Shown here piece by piece: positions 11,090 to 23,762 of a stretch of DNA of 64,000 nucleotides. The stretch is from Macrotis lagotis (lineage: Eukaryota; Chordata; Mammalia; Peramelemorphia; Peramelidae): positions 619,304,974 to 619,368,973 of the forward strand of contig NC_133666.1 of assembly GCF_037893015.1 (NCBI RefSeq). Direction: 5' to 3'. Under the pieces are notes generated by a model, which had not been told where the DNA came from, did not search any database, and saw only the letters and a list, made by a program, of their open reading frames with translations. A program made the translations under genes and the position numbers. How positions within the stretch are numbered: position 1 is the first letter of the stretch; every line of letters starts with the position of its first letter.

Positions 11090-11830
11090 GTCATTGACAG
11101 GGCAGGCAAGCCAAACTTAGCTAAAGCAGGAAGGCACCTTGAGAGAAAAACAGGAAATGAAGTACAATATCAATATTTGTGTAATCCCTGTATAGAAGGG
11201 GTCCTTGACACCTTTCTTGGCCCTGAGAAACTCCTCAGAAATATAAACTTGGCTAGGTGCCTTTGGGTCTGAGAATAATCTGACAGGACCCAAATGCTTG
11301 ACTCTGGGGGTCACAAGATATACCATAAATTTGTTTGAGATTCACAAAGCCCCCTTGTTAGCCTAATCATCTTGCTGTATCTATGAAATTCTTGCTTCCT
11401 CCCAGGACTGCCCCCCCTTTCCCCAGATGCAGCTGGAACCATAAATTAGTAAAATCAACTTCCTTAAACCTGTGGGAAGCCCGTGAATATGTGACTCCCT
11501 CTGTCTTGGGAAACATGTTAAGACATAACAAAAAGACCCTGACCCTCTTCTGTCCTTATCCAGCCCCCTTTCTATACTAAATCATATATTTGCATATGTT
11601 TGTAATAGTCTGACAAGCAAATATATCCAACTGCTATCTCTGCTTCTGTATCCTGCTTGCTTACAATGCCACCACCAACCCCCAAAATACTATAAAACCC
11701 TTGTTCTCTGGACACTTAGTGCTATGCAATTTGAGGGAAAACTGTAACTCTGTGTGGTTAGGTAATCTCTAAAATTTATCAAATTTTGGTCTCCATCTCA
11801 CTTTGGGGGTTTAACAGAAGCAGCATGTGC
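11090..11830 (+). repeat. Possible LTR relic, family not assigned
   Basis: The layout resembles a retroviral LTR: a TATA-type string followed by a pyrimidine-rich stretch and a purine-rich end near 11690-11830. No second LTR or internal region is visible, so at most an old solo or fragmentary LTR. Could also be unrelated intergenic sequence. Confidence 0.3.
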
Positions 11831-12518
11831 CAGGTAAGTCAAACCACCACTACCACTCGCCCTCTTTATGTTGATGGAGCCAGTCCTGAATCTAAGAACA
11901 TGGAATAAACTATCCACAGACCACTGACCCTGCTTCTAGCTCCCCTGAGGGGAACAATCAACATGGAGCAGTGCCACCATCCTTGCTTCCATTAATACCA
12001 ATTACAAGTGATGGCCAGTTAAACTCCAGAACCTAGGAAGCAACCCAGCCAGGAAATTTCAGTCTATCTACTGCTTCAGTGGATGCTACAGTTATAGCTA
12101 CTGAAGCTCTCACCACAAAAGCCCTTGGCACTGTCAAATGGTTCAGAATTAGAAATTGATAGGATTTTATCAGTGTAAGGAATTTGCTTTACTGCCTTAC
12201 ACTAAGGACCAAGAAATATTTATTTAATTAATATTTAATTAATTTAATATTAAATATTTATTCATTTAACGACTGAAACCTTCAATGTGTAGTTTCCCCA
12301 TTAGAATATGAATTCCCCAGAAGCAGAGAATTTCCTATTTTTCTATTTCACTACAGTACTTTGCCCATTTTAAGCTCTTAATACTTTTTCATTCATTCAT
12401 TTATAGAATTGCAGAATGAAATATTTTCAAGCTTAGTTTGACTACATTTATTACAAAGAAAGGCTTCTATGGGGGGGCCATTGAGAAGGAATTAGAATGG
12501 ATACAAGGAAAAGGGTCA
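11831..12518. other. Intergenic DNA without recognised feature
   Basis: No gene evidence on either strand. Contains an AT-only palindromic stretch of repeated 'atttaattaat' type near 12215-12265. Confidence 0.5.
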
Positions 12519-12530
12519 GTGAAATTGTTT

Positions 12531-12694
12531 TGGGGTTTTGTTTTGTTTTTAGGTTTTTGCAAGGCAAATTGGGTTAAGTGGCTCGTCCAAGGCCACACAG
12601 CTAGGTAATCATCAAGTGTCTGAGACCAGATTTCAATCCAGGTACTCCTGACTCCAAGGCTGGTGCTTTATCCACTACACCACCTAGCGGCCCT
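12531..12694 (-). mobile_element. Marsupial SINE with target-site duplication, reversed
   Basis: Reversed SINE from 'aggtttttgcaaggcaaatt' to 'ccacctagcggccct', flanked by 'gtgaaattgttt' at 12519-12530 and 12695-12706. Confidence 0.88.
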
Positions 12695-13014
12695 GTGAAA
12701 TTGTTTTTAACATCTTAAAAAACTTTGTAATATGTCAAATATTCTTTTTCAACAATCTTTTTTATGATTAACATTGAATTTACAATTTTGATACATATTC
12801 ATCATTTTTCCCTCTAGAAATCAAACCACAAAAGGTTATTAAGCCTATATCTGAAGAACAGCCCAATTTTTAAACCAGATCTAGCTTTGATTATATAAAG
12901 AAAGTTCTCAGATAAAGTATGGTAATCTCCATAAATTTCTTAACCTTTGGAGATGTGTTGCATTATTTCATTTCCATGTCAGAATATCTATAGTTCTGAA
13001 CCAATTTTGCTTTC

Positions 13015-13048
13015 TTGGTGTGTGTGTGTGTATATATATGTGTGTGTG
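13015..13048. repeat. (TG)n/(TA)n microsatellite
   Basis: Short compound TG/TA repeat. Confidence 0.85.
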
Positions 13049-13237
13049 AACAAGACTTAATTTTTAAAAAATCCTAAAATATTTGCTGGGGATAATAGTA
13101 TTTTTTGAATAACTGATTTGGGTTAATCTTGAATAAAAAAGCAAATTTCATCAGTAAAAATTCCTTCCAATAATCTTTACTATAATAATCATTATAGTAT
13201 CTATGTTACCTTTTCCAGAATAACTTGTTGTTTTTGT

Positions 13238-13362
13238 TTTTAGGGGGTTTTGTTTGTTTGTTTGTTTTTGCAAGGCAAATGGGGTTAAGTGGCTTGCCCA
13301 AGTTAGGTAATTATTAAGTGTCTGAGGTCTGATTTGAACCCAGGCACTCCTGACTCCAGGCT
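13238..13362 (-). mobile_element. Truncated marsupial SINE, reversed
   Basis: Starts in 'gttttgtttgtttgtttg', runs through 'gcaaggcaaatggggttaag' and ends at 'ctcctgactccaggc', so the tRNA-like head is missing; part of the middle ('gccacacagc') is also deleted. Confidence 0.8.
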
Positions 13363-13364
13363 TT

Positions 13365-14035
13365 AAAAAAGCAAAGTAAGACTTGCATGAACTGATGCTG
13401 AGTGAAGTGAGAAGAACATTGTACACATTAACAACAACTTTGTGAGAGTGTCAACTATGATGAATGCAGCTCCTCTCAGAAGTTCAGTAATCAAAGACCA
13501 CCCTGAGCAAGATGTGTTATGGAAAATGACATCCACATTTAGAAAAAAACAAATCCACTACGGAGTCTGAATGCAGAGCAAAGCATACTAGCTTCACTTT
13601 TTAGAATTTTCTGTTTGTTTTTTCTCTCTTTCTCATGGTTCCCTCCCCCTTTAGTTCTAATTCCATTCTCACAACACGATGAATATGGAATTATGTTAAA
13701 CAGTTGTACATATACAGCTTTTTTTTTTTAGTTTTTTTGCAAGGCAAATGGGGTTAAGTAGCTTGCCCAAGGCCACACAGCTAGGTAATTATTAAGTGTC
13801 TGAGACCAGATTTGAACCCAAATACTCCTGACTCCAGGGCCGGTGCTTTGTCCACTGTGCCACCTAGCCACCCCACATATACAGCTTTTACCAGATTGTT
13901 TGATGCTGTGAGGAGGGAGTGAAAGGAGAGTGGTAGAAAATGTGGAACTTCTAAACTTGCAAATGGATGAATGTTGAAAACTACCTTTGCAAATAATTGG
14001 AAAATAAAGTACAAAAATAAAATTAAAAGAAAATA
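13365..14035 (+). mobile_element. L1 3' end, split by a SINE
   Basis: L1 ORF2 C-terminal text 'catgaactgatgctgagtga', 'gagaagaacattgtacacat', then the 3' UTR 'ggagtctgaatgcagagcaa' and the terminal 'aaatggatgaatgttgaaaa' with an AATAAA-containing tail. A reversed SINE interrupts it (13721-13874). Confidence 0.8.
13721..13874 (-). mobile_element. Marsupial SINE inside L1, reversed
   Basis: Reversed SINE from the poly(T) to 'gccacctagccacccc'. Target duplication 'acatatacagctt' at 13708-13720 and 13875-13887 shows it inserted into the L1 3' UTR, dating it after the L1. Confidence 0.9.
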
Positions 14036-14689
14036 AAACCAAAGAGCTAACATGGTCATAAGCACAAAACTTTTTTTTTCAGTCCATTGGAAGATCCACA
14101 TTAGTGTGGCCAGATTTTAGTATATTCAATACAAAGCACTTTACTCAATGAACTGTAGCCCTGATAATGAGGGATAACAGCAACAAGGAGACAACTTTGA
14201 TTCATAGCTGGGCATCGTGACTAGAACATGGGTCTTATAGGTCTTTGAGGTCAAGGACCATCTGGGGTTAGTGCAGAAACAATTATGGGATTTTGCTTTG
14301 GCAGAATTCATCTAGAGAATGAGTGCAAGAGATTGTTGTTATACCCAAGCTCAGGGCACAGCTTGCTTGCTGACCTCAGTTCTGGAAAAAAGGTTGTATT
14401 TTAATAGTAAAAAGAGAGGATCCTTGGCATGAGAATCCTGATAATACCAAAATACATACATACACACACACACATGCATATACATACATACAAACATACA
14501 TACATACATACATACAAAACAAATTCACACATTAGCCCTATCCAAAGAAAAAAGTAAAACAATGCTTTGGTCTGTGGTCTTGAGTCCATTTATCTGGAGA
14601 TAGATAGCATGGTTTATTATGAGTCCTTTGGAATTGTGATTGGTCATTGGATGTATCAGAGTTTCTAAGTCAGGGTTGATTAACTTTAC
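14036..14689. other. Intergenic DNA with (CATA)n repeat
   Basis: No gene seen. A CATA/CACA microsatellite occupies about 14454-14518. Confidence 0.6.
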
Positions 14690-15429
14690 AATGTTGTTGT
14701 TATTATATAAATTGTCCCCCTGCTTCTGCTTACTTCATTTTGCATCAATTCATACAAATCTCCAAGGCTTTGTCTGAAACCATCCCCATCATCAGTTCTT
14801 GCAGCATAATAGTTTTCTCTCACATTCATATGCCATAACTTTTTACCAATTGATCGATATCCCTTTAGTTTCCAATTCTTTATTACCATAAAATGAGCTT
14901 CTATAAATATTTTTGTATATATGGGTCTGTTTCCTCTTTCTCTGATATCTTTGGGAATATAGACATTGAGCAATACAATAGCATCACTGGGTAAAAGAAC
15001 AGGCACAGTTTAGTAGCTTTTGGGTCATGGTTCAATATTGCTTTCCAGAATGGTTTCACCTCTTCAAAGTGTAATAAAAAACATGTTTTCCTGCAGACCC
15101 TCCAGCATTTGTCATTTTTTTTGTCAGTTTAGCCAATCTGATGAGTGTGACCTTAGAACTAGAACTTCAGAGTTGTTTTAATTTGCATATCTCCAATTAT
15201 TAGTTATTTAAAGCATTTTCTTAATATGACTATTAATAGTATGGATTTCTCCTTCCAAAAACTGCCTTTCCATATCTTTGACTGTTTATCAATTGAGGAA
15301 TGGCTCTTTTTCTTGTAAATTTTACTCAGTTCCCTGTATATCTTAGAAATGAGACTTTTATCAGAAAAATTTTCTGCAGACTCCATCAAAAAATTTCCTG
15401 CTACTATACTAATTTGAACAGCACTGATT

Positions 15430-15870
15430 TTTTTTATGTGCAGAAAAGACCCCCAATAAAAAAAAAAGTCCGATTTGTCGCCCTCCTTTCCTCCTTTCCT
15501 CTCAGCAGATATTTAGGTCCCACCCCCAGGTGCCTTCTTTCCCACTTTCATTCCGCCCCACATAATCTCCTCATAACCTCTGAAGCCTGTGGAGGCGGGA
15601 GAGAGAGAGAGAGAAGGAAGGAAGGAAGGAAGGAAGGAAGGAAGGAAGGAAGGAAGGAAGGAAGGAAGGAAGGAAATTCACAGTAATTGTGGAAGGTCTG
15701 AGTTGGAAAGGCTACATTGAAGACCAGGAGCCCATGGAGTAACTGGTTGGGATGTGGCTTGGAAAAGGAAAGTGATATTGGTTGGACGAAATCCACTATG
15801 GTGGAGGGCACTTGCTGTCACTGGAGACTTTACTTTCTGCTGCCCCAGCTTTGTGGTCTTCTTCTTAGTA
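15430..15870. repeat. Unassigned insert with (GGAA)n in L1
   Basis: Foreign sequence splitting the reversed L1. It contains an AATAAA followed by an A run near 15455-15468, a (GA)n tract (15598-15614) and about fifteen GGAA units (15615-15675). The rest (15480-15590 and 15680-15870) is unrecognised. Confidence 0.5.
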
Positions 15871-16336
15871 TCATTGCTTTTCTGTCTTTCTTTTGTAATT
15901 GAGAAACTGTTTGTTTAACTTCTCTCTTATTTGGTCATAAACATTTTCTCATCCATAGTTCTGAAAAATAATTTCTTTTTCCATGATCTTCTAATTTATT
16001 TATGATATTAATTACCCTTTATGATGTCTAAATCATATGTTCATTGGGAGTTTATCTTGGTATATGGTGTGAGAGCTAGTCAACCACTTATTTTACACCA
16101 GACAGTTTTCTAGTTTTCTCAATAATTTTTGTTAGTTTTTGTCCCAATAGCTGGGATTTTTGGATGTATCAAACATGAGGTTATTGTCATTATTTACTTC
16201 TATATATTGTGTACCCAGTCTATCCCAATGATCAAACTCTGTTTATTCAGTATCAAATTATTTTGACAATTACAGCTTTGAGATGAAGCATTGCTATATT
16301 TCTGTCCCATCTTCCTTCCCATTTTAAAAAAGATGC

Positions 16337-16505
16337 AGGGGCAGCTAGGTGGCGCAGTGTATTCACTGTATTCACTCAGTGTATTCACTGAGCACCGGCC
16401 TTGGAGAAGGGAGTACCTGGGTTCAAATCCGACTTCAGACACTTAATAATGACCTAGCTGTGTGGCCTTGGGCAAGCCACTTAACCCCATTGCCTTGAAA
16501 AATCT
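16337..16505 (+). mobile_element. Marsupial SINE with internal triplication
   Basis: Head 'ggggcagctaggtggcgcag', then 'gtattcact' three times (about 16358-16391) where other copies have one 'ggatagagcac' segment, then a normal body and tail. Flanking 'aaaaaagatgca' repeats at 16325-16336 and 16512-16523 mark the insertion. Confidence 0.88.
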
Positions 16506-16720
16506 TTTAAAAAAAAAGATGCATTGATTCTTTTGATAAAATCTTGATCTTTTGTTCCTTCAGATGAATTTTGTTAATTTTTTTCTAGCTCTACAAAATA
16601 GTCTTTGGTAGTTCGATGGATATGACACTAAATAAAGTAAATTAATTTAGATAATGTTGATATTTTTATTCTATTGGCTCAGTCTACCTGTGAGCAATTA
16701 ATATTTCTCTAATGCCTGAA

Positions 16721-17314
16721 GTGGTGAAAGTTAAATAAGCAAATATTGAGGACTTGACTGTTCAGTTGAGAGTGAGGTTCAGGTGTCTACTTTCTTCTTC
16801 CATTACCTCCTCAATCATATAAGCTCCTCCTTGAACACCCCATTATATGAGGAAATTTCCCTCATCTTGCTCTCCCTTCCTTCCTGTCCTGGTGCATTCC
16901 TCTTCCCTACTCTTCCATTTTTCTTTTGAGATTCCACAAACACAATAAAATCACATCCAGGTTTTCTATTTAATTAGACTCCTAAGATCCCTGGTAATAA
17001 GTTTTGAAGGGTTACAAGAATTATCTCCTCAAATAATATGTATATATCTTATTTAGGCCTTTATGATTTCTCACTCATTTACTTGATTGTTCTTCTCTTG
17101 ATGCCTGTTTTAAGGTGAAATTTTCTATTTAAAACTCTGATCTCATCAGGAGTGCCTGAAAGTCTCTTATTTCGTTAAAGGACCATTTTGCTCCCCCTAC
17201 CTCCCACCCACGCATTCCCATGCCTTATTCATTTTTGCTGGATAAATTATTCTAGGTTGAAAATTATATCCTTTGCTTTTTAGTATATTATATTACAAGT
17301 CCTCTTTGTAATCT
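16721..17314. other. Intergenic DNA without recognised gene
   Basis: Pyrimidine-rich and AT-rich; probably decayed LINE sequence, no confident class. Confidence 0.4.
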
Positions 17315-17645
17315 GATATAGGTTATTTATGTACAAGCATGTTTAATATATTTCCATATTTCACATTGTGAAAGAAGAATTAGAATTGAAGGGAAAAAAC
17401 ATGAGAAAAAGAAAAAAACATAAAACACATTTTAAAAAAATGAACATAGTATACTTTGGTTTGCATTCAGATTTCAAAGCTTTTTCTCTGGATATGGATA
17501 GTATTTTCCATCATAAGTAAGTCTCTTAGAATTGTCCTTGATCACTAGCAAAGTTCATCATTGCTGATCATCACACAATGTTGTTAATGTGAACAATGTT
17601 CTCCTGGTTCTGCTCACTTCACTCAGCATCAGTCCTTGCAAGTTA
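17315..17645 (-). repeat. L1 3' end, reversed
   Basis: Antisense L1 3' UTR and C-terminus: 'ttgcattcagatttcaaagc', 'tattttccatcataagtaag', 'ctcacttcactcagcatcag'. Same family as 53270-53905. Confidence 0.75.
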
Positions 17646-18540
17646 AAGTGATTTTTCTAAAGCACAAGTTTGATTATGTCATCCCTTATTCAATAAACTC
17701 CTAGAGTGTATTGACAAATGCATATTGCACATTTTTTAGACTTTTTAATGTACTAATTGGTTATGCTAAAAAAATTCTCCTTTATTGTCTTGAAAATACT
17801 ATTTGTTATATGGGATGACTTTGAAGAGGGAGGATACTCGGGTAGACTATGATGACGTTAAAAAAAGAGACATTAATAAAAGAGCTTTTGTTTTAAAACT
17901 CTTCATAACCTGCTTCCTTCCTTTTTTAACTCCCCCTTTTTTCTTACTTCCTTTCTGAGTTTTCCATCTCTTTTTCTCTTCCCTGGTTGTCTCTCATGCC
18001 TCTGCTTCCTCACCTCTGCCCCTTGGTTTCCCCATCTTTTTTCAGGTGACCTTTCCTAGCTCCTCTAAGATGTTAGAATCTCCCCCTCTAATCCTAATCC
18101 TAATCTTAATTTGTTCTCTACTCCCCAGTCCTGTTTCTAAAGTTATCTCCCATTTACTTTTTCATAATTGTATATTATTATTATTATTTTGTATGTAATT
18201 ACCTACATGTCTTTCCCTAAAATCAAATGAGATATTTGTAAGAAGTGCCTAGGATGGTATTTGACAGATAAACACTATACATACGTATTTATGCTAAAAA
18301 AATTTCCCCTTTTCCTTTGTCTTAAAAATATTGTTATATGGGATGGCTTTGGAGAGAGAGGCTATCTTGGTAAACTATATTTTGCATATTCTTTTTCCCT
18401 CTACTTGTTACAGTAAGTTCCTTGAGGGTAAGGACTGTTATTATCTTTCTTTCTCTCCTCAGCACAGGATTTACTAAATGTTTGCTGGTTGATTTTTGGA
18501 AGAGATGTAGGGCACCAGAAAGTGCTTGCAAATATTTGTT
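17646..18540 (+). repeat. L2 LINE relic with two L1-tail fragments
   Basis: L2-like text ('aaagtgatttttctaaagca', 'ctcttcataacctgcttcct', 'cttgagggtaaggactgtta') interspersed with two copies of a 'tatgggatg(a/g)cttt' segment at about 17790 and 18325 that is also seen at about 33990. Confidence 0.6.
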
Positions 18541-19104
18541 TACTCAAGCATTTATTAAAATATTAAATTGTGTTAACAAGCAAAGAGCTGGAGCAGAGGT
18601 GCCAGAATTGGGCTATGGAGCCTGGGTAGAATAGGTAAAAAGCAGTGGGGCAATTACTCCAGGCTAGGCATTGGACCACTGAGACATTAGAGGAACAAGG
18701 AAGATTTAGAGCTCCGGTGGAAAGTCCTAATCTGGGCGTCTGGGTCTTGTTCTTACCCGTCAGGTCTCAGCTCCAGCCTTCCTATGCAGACTATTGGTAG
18801 AGCAGCTGGCCGAGATTGTGTGTTCCTGTTCAACTACCAGGCCCATTAGAAGAATTGCAGAAACTACCCTAGCCATGCTTATATAGTATGTATGGAACTC
18901 TGACCCCACAAGAATGGGAAGAAGGCAAGTTACTAGTTTTGCTTCCAGAGGACTCTTCCCATCCTCGAGATACCTAGGTTCCTTATACCTTCTGGTCAGA
19001 CACTTTTTCTCCATGGGAATCTCAAGTCTCATAGGCTATTCACAGATCTCTCTCCCTGACTCGCCTGTGCTTTCCTAGCTGCTTCATGGCAGTCAGTGGG
19101 AACT
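18541..19104. other. Intergenic DNA without recognised gene
   Basis: Moderate GC. Short open frames on both strands have no recognisable homology and no exon-like borders. Confidence 0.45.
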
Positions 19105-19320
19105 GATGTCCATGTGGTGGAATGGTAAAAGCTCTGGCCTTGGAGTCTAGAGAGACCTGAATTTGAATCCTTCTCTGATACTATCTATATAAGTGTTCAT
19201 GAGAGAATAGTTTCACTTCCATGAGCCTGTCCCTATCTACAAAAACGAAATATAGCACCCACTTCACAAAGACTATTCTGAAGATCAAATGAGATAATGT
19301 ATATAAAGCTCTGGTGATAT
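19105..19320 (+). repeat. CORE-SINE relic
   Basis: 'ggaatggtaaaagctctggc', 'gacctgaatttgaatccttc', then 'gaagatcaaatgagataatg' and 'ataaagctctgg'. Confidence 0.6.
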
Positions 19321-20345
19321 ACATATCTATAGACACGTCTTTTTTATTCATGAATGTTTATTTAAGCATGTGTGCTTATGCACATACACACAAACACAAT
19401 ACAGGCCATACTCACTATATGTTATGTGATACAGTCATACTCTATATACATAGATTTGTAAACACATGTTCAATACACATGCAAGTCCATTTATATATAT
19501 ATTTGTGGATTGTAGAACATAAATGAAATTTATATCAATATAGCATTGTATAAGACATAAACAAAATATAAGCATGCAAAGTGATATTTGTACCCATATA
19601 TATTTATGTGTGTATCTCTATATACCTTTGGTTCAGATTCTGCCTGTGCCACTTATTAGCTGAGTGACCCTGGGTAAGTTGTTTGTTTTCTGGGTCTGTT
19701 CAGAGGATTAATTGAGATGCCTTCTGGAGCCTCTTCTAGTTCTGACTTCTATGATCCTATTTTTTAATCAATAAAAATATCGGAAGAAGCAGTATGGGGT
19801 GGTGGAGAGCCAGCCTTGAAATGAGAGAGCCCTGATTGCCAGTACTGCCTCTGACATTCACTGCTTGAGTCAACTTGGGCAAGCCATCTAACCTCTCCCC
19901 GAGCTGGGAACATTCCAAGAGTAGATGTCAGTCTAGATTTGGAGAAAATAAGGATTCAGCAGGAGCTTTCTAAATGGATGAAATCACTGGTCACATCCAA
20001 AAGAAGCTGGTGTTCTCACAGAGGAGGATGTGACAGTTCTGTTTCTCAGGGGCAATGTAGGCTCTGGTCTCACCTCTTTACTAACATGGTTGTGTGGACT
20101 GTTCTCATGCTTCCTCCTGGTACAAATGAAGAAGTTGGACTAGACAACTTCTAAGGTCTTTCCTACTGGAAAATGTAAAAGGTTAGAAGACCTGGATTCT
20201 ATTCCTGCCACTAGCTGTGGGAGATTGGGCAAGTCCCTTCCTCCTTCTGGGCATCAACTTGCTCCTATATAAACTAAAAATGAGGCAAGAACATTTCAGC
20301 CTTGGGTACCTCAAAGGGGCTTTTGAGGCTCACAGAAACATCATG
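19321..20345 (+). repeat. AT/CA-rich stretch and three MIR-like relics
   Basis: Microsatellite-like 19370-19620, then MIR-type copies at about 19625-19760 ('gctgagtgaccctgggtaag'), 19785-19905 ('gggcaagccatctaacctct') and 20180-20290 ('gattgggcaagtcccttcct'). Confidence 0.5.
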
Positions 20346-21914
20346 AACTATAAAGGCAGCATGAGATAGGGAGAGGACATTGACTGGTTCCAATCCTTAT
20401 CCCTGATTCAAAACACAACATTTTCTTAGCCACTTCCCTTTCTTTATTTTAAACTTGGACTTATTAAACTGTTAACCATCCCACAGGGATGTGTAAGAAT
20501 AGGAATAATTATTGGGAATGCAGAGGGAGGAGTTTGAAGAGGGAGCATTCTGGGAAAAGAGAGATTGAAAACTGGGGTATTTTTACCGGAATGCAGTCTG
20601 CTTGGGGAGGTCAAAACACGAAAGAGGGAAGCAGAGGGGAGGGGAAGGAGAAAGGAGGGAGGAAGTGAAAGGAAGAGGGAGGAAAGGGGAGAGACAATGT
20701 TTTTATCAGGAAATCCAGAAGTCAATAGAAAGATGGGAGCCTTACTTACCACCACTGCTATAAATGTCATCAAATTATATTATCATTGGAATTAGTTTTT
20801 AATAATCCTAGTATACAAATGGAATACTATCACTGACTTTAAAATGCACCTCGCAGATTTGGGGAGACAATCCTATCTCCCTATTAATTGATGTTTTGGA
20901 GAAGCTTCAGGAACAAACAACCAATACATTCAGATGAATGAGTATTTTGCAACAGGGTCTGATGATGGTAGTAGGGCATCAGATACAAACACAACACAAC
21001 ATACACACACACATACTTACAGAGAACATACTTTGAAGTTTAATTTGCAATATTAACATTTTCTCTATTGCTTTCTGAAGTCTAGACAATCGACAAAATA
21101 AACCAAGCCATGATTGTAACCGATTTCCAAGTGAAAATGATCAGACTGAAAATTTAACCATCTTTTTGTCTGAGTCAGTCAGAGCTGGCACCCGTAAGTC
21201 CCTAACATTCCTCAACTGAGAACAATGGAAAGCAGTTTATCGCTTGGCTACTTCTACTCAGATGAATGCTGATCTGAATAAGCCCAAGTTCATTTTCAAG
21301 ATTTTCAATATAGATGATTCTGTTAAGAAATCTTTGAGTTCATGAGACACAAGTTAGTAGATTTAGACAAGAACCCATTGTGTGGAGGACAGTGGACCCA
21401 CACCCTCAACTAATCACTGTGCTCAAAGATCCCAAAGTGTACATCCTGGAGCAGAAAGGATTGTCTCCACACCCATTATAGCCCTAGAACCCTGGGGAAC
21501 CAGGGAAATTGGTGTAACATGAACACACATCAGAGATGTTCTGAGATGTCAAGTACTCCATGACCCTATAACTCGTGTGAAATTCAACCTAAAGACTTGA
21601 GGTGAGACAGTTTCTTGGCCCTGTGGGGCTTCAACTGGCTGTAAAAGAAATAACTTTCAATAGACCTCACTGGAACATATGTTTATGCATAGGATTTCTA
21701 TTTCTTTGGTGATGTTGGTTTACCACAAATCTAATCCTTTGAAGAATATTTGATGCTAAATGATGGGTAAAGTAAAAGTGAACAAGAGGTCTCCCACACA
21801 TCCAAAATTAATTTAAGTCAAAGTCCCTCATATACTCAAAGAGGAAATCAAGGCCTACAATGGGAAGGGATCAATTACAGAGTTAGGAATTGGATCAAGG
21901 TATTTTGATTTCTG
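20346..21914. other. Unassigned intergenic DNA
   Basis: Contains a purine-rich block (20600-20700, GGAGG/GAAAG steps) and a CA-rich stretch near 20985-21015. About 21180-21680 is fairly even in composition but shows no coding frame or known repeat to me. Confidence 0.45.
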
Positions 21915-21923
21915 ACCTAGGAC

Positions 21924-22085
21924 TTTTTTTTTTTTTTTTTTTAGTTTTTGCTAGGCAATGGGGTTAAGTGGTTTGCCCAAGGCCACACAGCTAGGTAATT
22001 AGTAAGTGTCTGAGGCCGGATTTGAACTCAGGTACTCCTGACTCCAAGGCTGTTGCTCTATCCACTGCACCACCTAGCTGCCCCT
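21924..22085 (-). mobile_element. Marsupial SINE, reversed
   Basis: From the poly(T) through 'tttttgctaggcaatggggt' to 'ccacctagctgcccct'. Short flanking repeat 'cctaggac' (about 21916-21923 and 22086-22093). Confidence 0.87.
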
Positions 22086-22739
22086 CCTAGGACACTTCTA
22101 TTACTCTCTCAGACACATCTATCTTGATCACCAGACTGAAGAGATACCTCACAAGGATATGAAAGGCACCTCTTGGTATATTGGGGTGCTTTCCTCCCTG
22201 GCCTTACTAGATGAAATTTTCTTGGCTTCTCACTGCCCTGGAAGTGATTCCCAAGTCCTATCATTAAAATTACTAATTGTACCATTTAAGTATGATTCCT
22301 CAGGGTTCTCTATTCAAATCATGATGACCATGGGAGAGGCCTACCTTGTAGTTTTGCTATAATGCTTTAAGGAGGTAGTCTGAGGTAAATATGAGGGGAA
22401 CTTATACACTGCTGAGCCAAAGATATAGTTAGAGGGCATTGTCAGCAGAGCCCTGTCATATCCCCAGGACTATACCTATGGTGGATAAAGCCCATGCTAG
22501 ATAAGAAACTGGAGAGTTCTTGCCTTCAGGAGAGCTCCTTTATATATGTGTTGAGATAGCCCAAACTCAAATGGAAATGTCCTTCACAATGTTCTTTCCC
22601 TTGTTGTCCTCTGTAAGGCTTCTTCCAGTCCTGTTCATCTTTAGGGGGGTCCAATTCAAGTTAGATCCTGTTGAAAACCTTCCCTAGACTATTCTGGCCC
22701 AAGCTGAATTGATGCATATTCCTCAATATAAATTTTTTA

Positions 22740-22872
22740 AAAATTTATTTTAGTCAATGTTGTGACTTGCTCAAGGTCACACCTCTAGGCAATTAAATGT
22801 CTGAATTCAACTCAGGTCTTCCTGACTCCAGGGCCTGTGCTCTATCTACTGCACTACCTAGCTGCCCCACCT
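22740..22872 (-). repeat. SINE relic, reversed
   Basis: 'gacttgctcaaggtcacacc', 'aactcaggtcttcctgactc', 'ctgcactacctagctgcccc'. More diverged than neighbouring copies. Confidence 0.75.
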
Positions 22873-23744
22873 CAAGGTAAATCTAACCACAATTAGGATT
22901 GAGGTCTCAGGCCACCTTTTTTCCTTTATCTTCCCCTCTACTCATCATCTCTTCTCACACATTCCCATCTTCTCTTCTCTTCCTTCCTGCCCCAAGGTGA
23001 GTTCCATTCCCATTGCTGTTATATCATCCCAACTGTCACATCCTTTCTGCCTCCAATAAGATTCTCCCCTTGTTGGCCACAGGGTTTAAAGTCCATGCTA
23101 TGGGTCTGGCTTATCTATATTCTGCTAGGAGGAATAGCGGAAGAATGCAAGGTAAGAGTCACAGTCAAGGGGCAGAGTGACACTTTGGCATGTAGTGGAA
23201 ACTAGAGGGGATGGACACTTTCTCCACTAGCGTATCTCTGATTCTTCATCCCATCTTGCAGTCCTCCCTAAATTTTAAGAGATGAGGTATCACCCCTAAT
23301 GGTTTCACAATCCCTATACCACCTTCTTCCTCTGCCACGGGAAAAGGTAGATCTGGAGAAAATGTTTTCCCAGGGTTGGAAGTCATCAGCACCAGTCCCC
23401 ACCCACCCACCCAATACCTCTGGGTGATGGCTTACCCAACCAGGTCAGACTGTCCCATCTATGCTCCCCCAACACTCAAATGAATTTACTCTGAGAAACA
23501 GGTCAAGACATGACCAGCCTTGTCATATTCCTTTCTCTCTATAGACTTTAGCTTGTCACAAAAATTTATCAATTCCTTCTTATATTTTCAATAATTCAAC
23601 CTAAGATAAAGTTAATTTTGGGGGGGGGGTTACCATGTTACTCTGTTAACTCATTATGAACCTGTCCATTAGACTTTTCTTCACAGGAATTGTCTAACCA
23701 TACCTCTCACATTTTGCACATGTACTGATTAACACAAGTTGAAT
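22873..23744. other. Region just 3' of GFUS, no gene seen
   Basis: Pyrimidine-rich. No exon, no confident repeat. A G9 run at about 23621-23629. Confidence 0.5.
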
Positions 23745-23762
23745 CCTCCTGTGAAAATGCAT

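Larger units (their letters stand above)
14690..16720 (-). mobile_element. Old L1 ORF2 fragment, reversed and interrupted
   Basis: Reads as antisense L1 ORF2: 'gcttacttcattttgcatca', 'tttgcatatctccaattatt', 'caattgaggaatggctcttt', then after an insert (about 15430-15870) continues 'tttggtcataaacattttct', 'tgggagtttatcttggtata' and, after a SINE (16337-16505), 'tttctagctctacaaaatag'. On the minus strand residues such as IFIEAHFMVIKNWKLKG recall the L1 ORF2 C-terminus. Many disabling changes; ancient. Confidence 0.75.

Noticed and set aside
14686-15006. 106-codon minus-strand frame
   Set aside because: Decayed antisense L1 ORF2.
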